From an uncultured Planctomycetota bacterium (GTDB lineage: Bacteria > Planctomycetota > Phycisphaerae > Sedimentisphaerales > Anaerobacaceae): a DNA stretch of 8,116 nt. The position numbers and the translations under genes were made by a program. The first letter of the stretch is position 1. Each line of letters opens with the position of its first letter. The stretch is from positions 1 to 8,116 of the forward strand of contig CAIYOL010000190.1 in assembly GCA_903927855.1 (NCBI GenBank), written 5' to 3'. The notes beneath the pieces were generated by a model, which was not told the DNA's origin, made no database searches, and saw only the letters and a program-made list of their open reading frames with translations. Below, one piece after another: positions 1 to 5,832 of this stretch.

Positions 1-1
1 A

Positions 2-337
2 GAAACTGTTTTAAAAGCGGTTCTGGCACGCGAACAAGCCCGCAGCACCGGAATCGGTTCCAGAATCGCCGTCCCACATGGTAAGTGCGATGCCGTCAAG
101 GAACTGGTTATGTCGATTGGAATAGCAGGCGAGCCGATTGACTTTGAAAGCGTTGACGGAAAACCAGTAACAATCATTATTCTGCTGGTCTCGCCGGCCA
201 ACCAGACCGGCCCACACATTCAGGCGCTGGCTAAAATAAGCAGACTGATGCTTGACGAAGATTTCAAACAAGAGCTTGAAAAGGCAACCTCGTCTAAAGA
301 GGTTTATGAGCTTATGCTCAATAAAGAAAAGGAGTGA
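2..337 (+). CDS. PTS EIIA domain protein (fructose/nitrogen-regulatory type), C-terminal part, 5' end outside window
   Basis: The reading frame is open from base 2 and ends at TGA 335-337, giving 111 residues of a family usually about 150 long, so roughly 40 N-terminal residues are missing. Visible residues 11-27 match the EIIA-Fru/Ntr signature: E11, six residues, I18 G19, two residues, then I22-A-V-P-H26-G. H26 is the phosphorylated histidine. The rest (TIIILLVSPANQTGPHIQAL and the helical tail) fits the EIIA fold of the PtsN/FruA type. Family role: accepts phosphate from HPr and either passes it to an EIIB or, in PtsN-type proteins, acts as a cytoplasmic regulator. No EIIB or EIIC is visible, so transport versus regulation cannot be decided. 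It is convergent with glgP, and a terminator hairpin lies 13 bases past its stop. The family is well supported; the exact subtype is not. Confidence 0.9.
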   Translation, partial: ETVLKAVLAREQARSTGIGSRIAVPHGKCDAVKELVMSIGIAGEPIDFESVDGKPVTIIILLVSPANQTGPHIQALAKISRLMLDEDFKQELEKATSSKEVYELMLNKEKE

Positions 338-350
338 AACTGCGTATCGT

Positions 351-375
351 CTCCGCCTGCGGCGGAGGAGTTTTT
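351..375 (+). terminator. Intrinsic terminator after the EIIA gene
   Basis: A perfect 7-bp stem CTCCGCC / GGCGGAG (351-357 and 361-367) with loop TGC is followed by GAG and then TTTTTATTT. It starts 13 bases after the EIIA stop. The U-run on the plus strand supports termination of the EIIA transcript and overlaps the TAA stop of the convergent glgP gene at 374-376. On the minus strand the hairpin lies just past the glgP stop but lacks a U-run, so it would be a poor terminator in that direction. Confidence 0.8.
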
Positions 376-2995
376 ATTTGCCGTTTGTGTCATCCGTCGT
401 CTTCCAGAGAACTAAGCCCAGCTCATAAGGGTTAACAAGGTCAGCATTTCTAGGCAAAACTCTTACGGCCACTCCATATTGGCCTGTTTCTCCACAAGAC
501 ATCGAGCCAACAAACCAATGCTCACTATCCTGGCCTGTAGTTTCTTTGCGAGCCATTCTCACAACTGAGCCGTCTCTAATATTTCCTTGGGAATCTACCG
601 GCCCATGATAAAGCTCAACTGAAACATCATCCGGGCTAACCTTAGGCAGCTTAACCAAGGCGCTGACGGACAACTGCGAACCGACTTTAAGCCTAGGCTG
701 CCCGAGATTCATCTGCTCACTACTGTCACCATTGTTAACAACTTGTATCTTCACATCTTTAATGGCAAATTCAGACCAGGCCATTTTGATATTGGCTTTC
801 CACGTTGAAAGCACCTTGGCTCTGGCCATAGCATCGGCAGTCAAATATCGCCATTTAGCCATAGCCGGTCCATAAAACTTTTGTACATACTCAGCAACCA
901 TTCTGTGAGTGTTGAATCGCGGCGCTATCCATTTGACAGAGTTCTTAACCCTGTGTATCCATGCTCGCGGCAGGTCATCCGCTGAGCGGGTGTAAAATAA
1001 AGGAATAATCTCGTTTTCGAGAAGATTATAGACTGCCTGGGCTTCGACCGTATCCTGATAACCCTGGTCGTTGTAAGTTTTCTCTACACCGACAGCCCAG
1101 CCCCCATCAGGTTTGTAACCTTCACACCACCATCCATCCAGGGTGCTCACATTCAAAGCACCATTTATTGCCGCCTTCATACCGCTTGTTCCACTGGCTT
1201 CCATAGGCCTTCGAGGGTTATTAAGCCAGACATCTACGCCGCGGACCAACATTCTGGCTACATCGATATCATAATCCTCAAGAAAGATAATGCGCCGCTG
1301 AACACCATATTCTGATGCAAAGCGAACAATTTGACGTATTATCTCTTTACCTCCGTTGTCTTTCGGGTGAGCCTTGCCTGCAAAAATAATCTGAACAGGT
1401 CTATCTGGATTATTAAGCATCTTTACAAGACGCTGGGGGTCCTTAAGCAGGAGACTGCCTCTTTTATAGTTTACAAATCTTCTGGCAAAACCAATAGTCA
1501 GCGCCTCAACATCGAGGACCTCCTCAGCCCAGTTCAATTCAGAATGGTAAGTACCTCTGCGTTTTATCTGGGCCTTAAGCCAGTTACGTGTAAAAGCAAT
1601 CAGCTGGCCTTTGCACCGTTGATGTGCCCGCCAGAATTCCTCATCGGGGATTTGATCGATGCCGTTCCAAACCGGGTTATTGACAGTTTCATCGGGCCAA
1701 TTCGGTCCAAGATACCTTCCGTATAAAGAATTCATTTCATCAGCCAGCCAGGTTTTAATATGTATGCCGTTTGTAATCGAGATTATGGGCACTTCACTAA
1801 CAGGTACAGCAGGCCAAAGACTCGACCACACCTCGCGTGATACCTGCCCATGCAATTTACTTACGCCGTTTACATAACTGCTGAGGCGCAATGCCAAAAT
1901 CGGCATTTTAAATGACTCGCCGGCATCATCAGGAAGAATTCTGCCCAGTGCCAGAAACTGCTCTCTGCTTATCCCAAGAGCGGAGACAAAGTTAGCAAAA
2001 TATTTATCAATAAGCTCGACTGAAAATTCATCGAGACCGGCTTTTACAAGCGTATGTATCGTAAAAATATTGCCGGCTTTGGTAGTTTCAACAGCTTCAG
2101 TAAAAGTCATATTCGTTTCGTTTCGTAACTGCCTGATTCGTTCGAGCACCATCAAAGCAGCGTGCCCCTCATTCATATGACAGATGGTAGGCTTAATACC
2201 CATCGCATCCAAGGCCCTTAAGCCGCCGATGCCCAGCACAATCTCCTGTCGAATGCGCATCTCAAGATCGCCGCTATACAGACTGGCGGTAATCATACGG
2301 TCTGTGGACGAATTAGCCGGTATGTTAGTGTCCAGCATATACAATTTAACTCTGCCTACGCAAATAGACCAAACCTGGATGTGCACAACCCTGTCGGGGA
2401 ATTCCACGCTAACGGTCAACGGCTGGCCGTTGCTTTTCCGAACTAACTCTATCGGCATACTGTAAAAATCGTTTTCGAGATACATTTCCTGCTGCCAGCC
2501 TTCGACGTCCAAACACTGGCGGAAATAGCCCTTTTGATAAAGAAGACCAACACCGACTAATGGAACACCGAGGTCCGAGGCGCTTTTTAAGTGGTCACCA
2601 GCCAGGATCCCTAAACCACCCGAATAAAAAGGCAAACATTCATGAATGCCAAACTCGGCACAAAAGTATGCAATAAGGGGTTTGGTGGATTTTGAATAAG
2701 TCTTTTCAAACCACGTTGGCCCATCAAGATATGCTTTCAGCTTTTCCTCGGCCTGCTGCAGTTCAGACAAAAACGGCTGATTTTTAGCCAATTCCTCCAG
2801 GCGCTGCTGCGGGAGACTTGCGAGGAGTTTGACCGGATTATGGCCGGAAGCTGTCCATAAGTTACTGTCAATACGCTTAAACAGTTCTGCAAAGTCGGTG
2901 TTCCAGCACCAAAATAAATTCCGGGTGATATCCTCGAGGGCTTTCAAAGCATCAGGTAATGCGGGTAAAACCGTAAAGCTACAAACCTTTGGCAT
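374..2995 (-). CDS. glgP: Alpha-glucan (glycogen/maltodextrin) phosphorylase, GT35 family, DUF3417-containing type
   Basis: Cytoplasmic PLP enzyme that releases glucose-1-phosphate from the non-reducing end of alpha-1,4-glucans using phosphate. With the start at 2995 it has 873 residues. Residues about 10-110 resemble the N-terminal DUF3417 helical region (ALEDITRNLFWCWN). Then come AYFCAEFGIHECLPFYSGGLG (about 109-129, reading through YSGGLGILAGDH), the CHMNEGHAALMVLER segment (272-286), SITNGIHIKTW (406-416) and the PLP site EASGTSGMKAAINGAL (599-614) with Lys607 as the Schiff-base lysine. This site is the variant of the shorter prokaryotic/archaeal branch, not the EASGTGNMK of E. coli GlgP or MalP. 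Residues about 740-873 form a beta-rich tail common in this branch. The ATG at 2995 is chosen over one at 3028 because AGAGAGG lies 5 nt upstream and the protein then begins at the conserved block. No branching or debranching enzyme is adjacent. The gene appears intact. Confidence 0.95.
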   Translation of the reverse strand: MPKVCSFTVLPALPDALKALEDITRNLFWCWNTDFAELFKRIDSNLWTASGHNPVKLLASLPQQRLEELAKNQPFLSELQQAEEKLKAYLDGPTWFEKTYSKSTKPLIAYFCAEFGIHECLPFYSGGLGILAGDHLKSASDLGVPLVGVGLLYQKGYFRQCLDVEGWQQEMYLENDFYSMPIELVRKSNGQPLTVSVEFPDRVVHIQVWSICVGRVKLYMLDTNIPANSSTDRMITASLYSGDLEMRIRQEIVLGIGGLRALDAMGIKPTICHMNEGHAALMVLERIRQLRNETNMTFTEAVETTKAGNIFTIHTLVKAGLDEFSVELIDKYFANFVSALGISREQFLALGRILPDDAGESFKMPILALRLSSYVNGVSKLHGQVSREVWSSLWPAVPVSEVPIISITNGIHIKTWLADEMNSLYGRYLGPNWPDETVNNPVWNGIDQIPDEEFWRAHQRCKGQLIAFTRNWLKAQIKRRGTYHSELNWAEEVLDVEALTIGFARRFVNYKRGSLLLKDPQRLVKMLNNPDRPVQIIFAGKAHPKDNGGKEIIRQIVRFASEYGVQRRIIFLEDYDIDVARMLVRGVDVWLNNPRRPMEASGTSGMKAAINGALNVSTLDGWWCEGYKPDGGWAVGVEKTYNDQGYQDTVEAQAVYNLLENEIIPLFYTRSADDLPRAWIHRVKNSVKWIAPRFNTHRMVAEYVQKFYGPAMAKWRYLTADAMARAKVLSTWKANIKMAWSEFAIKDVKIQVVNNGDSSEQMNLGQPRLKVGSQLSVSALVKLPKVSPDDVSVELYHGPVDSQGNIRDGSVVRMARKETTGQDSEHWFVGSMSCGETGQYGVAVRVLPRNADLVNPYELGLVLWKTTDDTNGK

Positions 2996-3000
2996 TTTTA

Positions 3001-3007
3001 CCTCTCT
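3001..3007 (-). promoter_or_regulatory. Ribosome binding site deciding the glgP start
   Basis: On the minus strand AGAGAGG is followed by TAAAA and then ATG (2995), a good Shine-Dalgarno at 5-nt spacing. The longer in-frame start at 3028 would place this purine run inside the coding sequence and add 11 residues with no family counterpart. Confidence 0.75.
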
Positions 3008-3018
3008 AACAAAAGAGC

Positions 3019-3038
3019 ATAAGTACACAAGTGCTTAT
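3019..3038 (-). promoter_or_regulatory. Dyad in the glgP leader, possible operator or leader hairpin
   Basis: Arms ATAAGTAC (3019-3026) and GTGCTTAT (3031-3038) flank a 4-base centre, matching at 7 of 8 positions. An outer pair AAGAGC (3013-3018) and GCTCTT (3054-3059) encloses it asymmetrically. It lies just upstream of the RBS and downstream of the candidate promoter, where a repressor site or a translation-controlling hairpin could act. No known operator consensus was recognised. Confidence 0.35.
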
Positions 3039-3084
3039 ACTGTTATACGTTACGCTCTTATTTGCACTTTTATGACCTATATAG

Positions 3085-3114
3085 TTATAATTCGTGCCAC
3101 TTTTTAATCGACAA
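3085..3114 (-). promoter_or_regulatory. Weak candidate sigma70 promoter for glgP
   Basis: On the minus strand TTGTCG (3114-3109), an 18-nt spacer and TTATAA (3090-3085) would start RNA near 3078, leaving an 80-nt leader before the ATG at 2995. The region is AT-rich (an overlapping TATATA follows), so the exact -10 is uncertain. The call rests on its position between an upstream terminator and the gene. Confidence 0.4.
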
Positions 3115-3157
3115 ATATAGGGCTTAGCTTAAGGCTAAAAACGTAAGGAAATGATAC

Positions 3158-3204
3158 GTCCGGCGGGTTGGTCCGATATTTCCCCCCTTTAGCAGCAAAG
3201 GGGG
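3158..3204. repeat. C-rich hairpin element, copy C (divergent)
   Basis: An 8-bp stem CCCCCTTT (3183-3190) / AAAGGGGG (3197-3204) with loop AGCAGC is preceded by GTCCGGCGGGTTGGT (3158-3172). The flank resembles that of the element at 5700-5745 (GTCC...GGCGGGTCGGT) and the stem also begins with CCCCC. No U-run follows on either strand. It sits between the ncRNA terminator and the glgP promoter region. The relationship to copies A and B is suggestive only. Confidence 0.4.
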
Positions 3205-3205
3205 C

Positions 3206-3240
3206 AAAATAAAAAGGCCTGCATAATAAACAGGCCTTTT
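3206..3240 (-). terminator. Intrinsic terminator of the 3244-3443 RNA
   Basis: Read on the minus strand, the arms AAAAGGCCTG (3240-3231) and CAGGCCTTTT (3221-3212) form a perfect 10-bp stem with a 9-nt loop, followed by T and ATTTT (3211-3206). The stem itself ends in A/T pairs, so it could also work on the plus strand, but no plus-strand gene precedes it. It lies right after the 3' arm of the structured RNA. Confidence 0.85.
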
Positions 3241-3243
3241 AAA

Positions 3244-3443
3244 TGCGAGGCCTTCCTCCGCCGGTGCCGTAAGAAAACTTTTGAAGAAAACCCATTATTT
3301 CCAAGTGGGTAATCGTTGCTTGTGTCCAGAAGTCCTATCGAGTAGGCGTTTCCGACCCATCAAGGCCCGATTTCCCTGAATAGCGGGTATCGGTTTTTTC
3401 AAAATCATATTTTCTATACGAACACCGCAGGGGTCAGCCTGCA
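3244..3443 (-). ncRNA. ssrS: Structured small RNA, probable 6S RNA
   Basis: About 200 nt on the minus strand lie between a near-consensus promoter and an intrinsic terminator, with no ORF. The two ends pair: the 5' arm 3443-3417 (including GGTGTTCGTA) with the 3' arm 3271-3244 (including TACGGCACC), an irregular stem with a bulged U. Above it AGAAAA (3415-3410) pairs with TTTTCT (3277-3272), and TTTTGAAAAAACC (3404-3392) pairs with 3292-3279 except for one bulged C. Then comes a larger bubble whose 5' side can form a small hairpin (3393-3367), and a terminal stem-loop from TGGGTCG (3359-3353) / 3315-3306 capped by CCTA-CTCGA-TAGG (3346-3334). Closing stem, central bubble and terminal hairpin at this length are the 6S plan. 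The 5' arm also resembles E. coli 6S GAUGUUCGCA pairing with UGCGGCGGCAUC. 6S binds sigma70 RNA polymerase and lowers promoter use in stationary phase. The existence of an RNA gene is more certain than its 6S identity. Confidence 0.65.
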
Positions 3444-3449
3444 CTATTT

Positions 3450-3478
3450 CTTATACCAAATTTCCAAGCGAAAATCAA
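3450..3478 (-). promoter_or_regulatory. Sigma70 promoter of the structured RNA
   Basis: On the minus strand TTGATT (3478-3473), a 17-nt spacer and TATAAG (3455-3450) match the sigma70 consensus at 4 of 6 and 5 of 6 positions. Transcription would start at about 3444-3443, exactly where the closing stem of the RNA begins. That coincidence supports both calls. Confidence 0.8.
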
Positions 3479-3634
3479 TAAGAATATCGGCAAATCCAAG
3501 CGGCGAATTAAAACTTTCAGCTGCGCCGCTACCCATATTTTCGGGTTTTCAACTGCTTCTTCTATAATAAAATAAAGCTTAAAAATAAAATTTGTTCGTA
3601 GGTTAAAAGCTTAAAAGAAAATGTAAATTACGAA
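3479..3634. other. Noncoding stretch between pheT and the RNA promoter, with an inverted repeat
   Basis: No gene is seen in these 156 bases. A perfect 7-bp inverted repeat AGCGGCG (3499-3505) / CGCCGCT (3524-3530) with an 18-nt loop, and a smaller one ACCC (3531-3534) / GGGT (3543-3546), lie about 100 bases past the pheT stop. Two AAGCTT sites closer to the stop could form a weak AT-rich hairpin. None has a clear U-run on the minus strand, so no confident pheT terminator can be named. Confidence 0.4.
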
Positions 3635-5656
3635 TTACAACGTCCGCAATTGTGCGCCGGTGGATTCGGTGAGACTGTTTAGAATGTCGGCCTGGAATCG
3701 GTCGACGGTTTCGTGGGTCAATGTGCCGTCCTGGTCCCTGAACTGCAGCGTGAGGGTGAGACTTTTTTGGCCCGAAGGAATACCTTTGCCGCGGTATATA
3801 CCGACAAAGCGAACATCTTCTAACTCATCTGGTGATTTTTTGTCCACCGCTGCGATGATATCAGCCCAGCGGACCTGCTCATCAATAACAATCGAAAGGT
3901 CCCGCTCAATAGCAGGAAACTTCCGAACAGGTCTTACTTTCAGAGGACTCACCTGCAAGGCTGAAAGCATCTCAAAATCCAGCTCCGCAGCACAAGGCGT
4001 TACGTTTTTGAAATCGAATTTTTCTTTGACCGCCTGAGAAACAACCCCCGCGATGCCGACGGGTATGGAGTTTACTATAATTTGAGCGCCGGTTTGTGCC
4101 CAGACCAGTTCGGTAGGCTTGAATACCGTTTCAGCATCTCTGTTGATACTCTTTATCAGCCCGTCAACCGCACCGTGCAGGAGAGAGAAATCACCATCAC
4201 AAGCAATCGCCAGTTTGGTCTTTTCAATCGGCAAGATGTCAGATTTATTCTGCCGGGGACGAGGTACGAAAGTATCGGCAATTTCAAATATTCTGCAGGG
4301 GGTATTTTTGACATTGAGGTTGGTTTTGATAACAGCAAGTAAAGAAGGCAGGAGCATCTGCCGAAGCAGGTTGTCGCCTTTCCTGTTTACATCTTTCACG
4401 CCCAAATGCTCACTGGAGTCAGTGGCAAACAGCTCAGCAATGGAACTGTCAATAAAAGAGACGCTAATCGTTTCATAAAAACCGCAGCCGTTAAGATACG
4501 TTCCTACGGATTCAGTCATCTTCTGACGTGCATCGACAGGGACGACCTTAATCCGAATCTTCTGCTCCGTCGGTATCCTGTTATAGCCATAGACGCGTGC
4601 GACTTCTTCTATCAGGTCAATCTCACGTTCAATATCGCTGCGCCACGAAGGAACGGTGCAATTTACAAAATCATCCTTTTGCTTCGGCTGGAAACTTAAC
4701 CCCGACAGGATTTTTACTGCCTCCCGCGGCGGAATCTCTACGCCAAGCACCTTGTTCAAACGGGCAAGTCTCAGCTTTACCTCTTTTTGCTCCGGCTTTT
4801 TCGGATAAATATCTACCACACCCTTAGCCGTCTCCCCGCCCGCCACCTGCGTAATCAGCTGAGCAGTCCGTTTCGATGCCCAGTCCACCATTTCGATGTC
4901 CACAGTCCGCTCGAATCGAAAAGAAGCCTCCGAAGGCAGGGAAAGTTGACGAGAGGTTTTACGGATACTTATAGGGTCAAAATATGCATCCTCTAAAAGA
5001 ACTGTCTCAGTCGTCTCGCTTACCTCGGTATCAGCCCCACCCATAACACCAGCTATGGCCACAGGGCCTTTGGGGTCAGCGATAATCAGCATATCAGGAG
5101 TTAACTGACACTTAGAACCATCGATGCTGATAAGTTGCTCACCAGAACTGGCTTTCCTGACTATTATTCTGCCCTGGGTTAGTTTTTCATAGTCGAAGGC
5201 GTGTGGGGGCTGGCCGGTCTCCATCATCGCATAGTTTGTCGCATCAACCACATTATTGACGCTCCGCAGACCGACCGCTTCGATGCGGCTTTTGAGCCAG
5301 TCCGGCGACGGCCCCACCTTCACACCCTCAATAATTCGAGCGGTATATCGGCCGCACAAATCCGGCTCTGCAATCTCAACGGCGGCAAGGTCAGTAACTT
5401 TTTTAGATGATTCGTCCAGCTTGACCGCCGGGACTTTTAATTCCTTCCCTGTCGCGGCAGCCAGCTCACGGGCAATGCCGATATAACTCAAGCAATCGCC
5501 GCGATTGCTGGTCACCTCGATATCGATTACGGCATCGTCACCGAAGGATTCGATACCCTCACAGGGTAGTCCAACGTCGCTTAAAATTTGAGCGACTTTC
5601 TCAGCAGGCAAACCCGTTTCGACGTAATCATTTAACCAACTCAGTAAAATTTTCAT
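3635..5656 (-). CDS. pheT: Phenylalanine--tRNA ligase beta subunit, short form without the EMAP tRNA-binding domain
   Basis: Beta chain of the cytoplasmic (alpha-beta)2 enzyme that charges tRNA-Phe. It starts with MKILLSWLNDYVE, the usual PheT N-terminus, and has 673 residues against about 800 in E. coli. The length difference is mostly explained by direct passage from VGLPCEGIESFGDDAVIDIEVTSNRGDCLSY (read as 28-58) into ARELAAATG: the roughly 110-residue EMAP/OB-fold insertion of the usual bacterial form is absent. Then follow the B3/B4 editing region (about 100-250, with NNVVDATNYAM and GVMGG), B5 (about 290-362, ending VARVYGYNRIP), the catalytic-like core (about 375-570) and the C-terminal anticodon-binding FDX-ACB domain (about 577-673, starting RKFPAIERDLSIV). 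pheS is usually just upstream, but here an esterase gene occupies that place. The EMAP-less form is known in several lineages, so this is a lineage trait and not damage. Confidence 0.95.
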   Translation of the reverse strand: MKILLSWLNDYVETGLPAEKVAQILSDVGLPCEGIESFGDDAVIDIEVTSNRGDCLSYIGIARELAAATGKELKVPAVKLDESSKKVTDLAAVEIAEPDLCGRYTARIIEGVKVGPSPDWLKSRIEAVGLRSVNNVVDATNYAMMETGQPPHAFDYEKLTQGRIIVRKASSGEQLISIDGSKCQLTPDMLIIADPKGPVAIAGVMGGADTEVSETTETVLLEDAYFDPISIRKTSRQLSLPSEASFRFERTVDIEMVDWASKRTAQLITQVAGGETAKGVVDIYPKKPEQKEVKLRLARLNKVLGVEIPPREAVKILSGLSFQPKQKDDFVNCTVPSWRSDIEREIDLIEEVARVYGYNRIPTEQKIRIKVVPVDARQKMTESVGTYLNGCGFYETISVSFIDSSIAELFATDSSEHLGVKDVNRKGDNLLRQMLLPSLLAVIKTNLNVKNTPCRIFEIADTFVPRPRQNKSDILPIEKTKLAIACDGDFSLLHGAVDGLIKSINRDAETVFKPTELVWAQTGAQIIVNSIPVGIAGVVSQAVKEKFDFKNVTPCAAELDFEMLSALQVSPLKVRPVRKFPAIERDLSIVIDEQVRWADIIAAVDKKSPDELEDVRFVGIYRGKGIPSGQKSLTLTLQFRDQDGTLTHETVDRFQADILNSLTESTGAQLRTL

Positions 5657-5665
5657 AGTGGTAAT

Positions 5666-5694
5666 ACCTTAACTTCCAAAGTCTCCGCTGTCAA
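5666..5694 (-). promoter_or_regulatory. Candidate pheT promoter giving a nearly leaderless mRNA
   Basis: On the minus strand a perfect TTGACA (5694-5689), a 17-nt spacer and TAAGGT (5671-5666, matching TATAAT at positions 1, 2 and 6) lie just before the gene. The predicted start near 5659 leaves about 3 nt before the ATG at 5656. The only purine-rich RBS-like bases, AAGG, overlap the -10 hexamer and are 10 nt from the ATG, so either a leaderless message or a distal promoter using a weak RBS is possible. Confidence 0.5.
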
Positions 5695-5699
5695 TACTT

Positions 5700-5745
5700 G
5701 TCCGCCTATGGCGGGTCGGTTAGCCCCCAAGTTTATCTTGGGGGT
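5700..5745. repeat. C-rich hairpin element, copy A, with a preceding GC hairpin
   Basis: The core 5716-5745 contains an 8-bp perfect stem, CCCCCAAG (5724-5731) / CTTGGGGG (5737-5744), loop TTTAT. It matches 7132-7161 at 26 of 30 positions. Two of the four differences form a compensatory G-C to C-G swap at the loop-closing pair. Just before it CCGCC-TAT-GGCGG (5702-5714) makes a second small hairpin resembling the terminator stem at 351-367. It lies between the esterase gene and the pheT promoter and could end the esterase transcript, although no U-run follows on the minus strand. Confidence 0.65.
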
Positions 5746-5788
5746 CATCTATCTATGATAAAACACCGAAGTTTGAGCAGGGATAATT

Positions 5789-5811
5789 GCTGTTTTTAAC
5801 GAATAAACAGC
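5789..5811 (-). repeat. Inverted repeat 3' of the first esterase gene
   Basis: GCTGTTT (5789-5795) and AAACAGC (5805-5811) form a perfect 7-bp stem with a 9-nt loop, 21 bases past the esterase stop. It may act in 3' end formation, but the following minus-strand sequence (AATTATCC) is not a proper U-run. Confidence 0.35.
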
Positions 5812-5832
5812 GAGGCAACTGAAGCTTGAAAA

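Noticed and set aside
2996..3028. Longer glgP start at 3028
   Set aside because: The additional 11 residues have no family counterpart and contain the strong AGAGAGG ribosome binding site that serves the ATG at 2995.
3085..3100. TGGCAC on the minus strand (3099-3094) as a sigma54 -24 element upstream of glgP
   Set aside because: The expected GC of the -12 element at the right spacing is absent (the bases there are ATAA).
3244..3443. The structured RNA as RNase P RNA, tmRNA or SRP RNA
   Set aside because: The conserved RNase P core (GAGGAAAGTC block), the tmRNA tRNA-like ends and the SRP GGAAG-type apical motif are not present in the expected settings.
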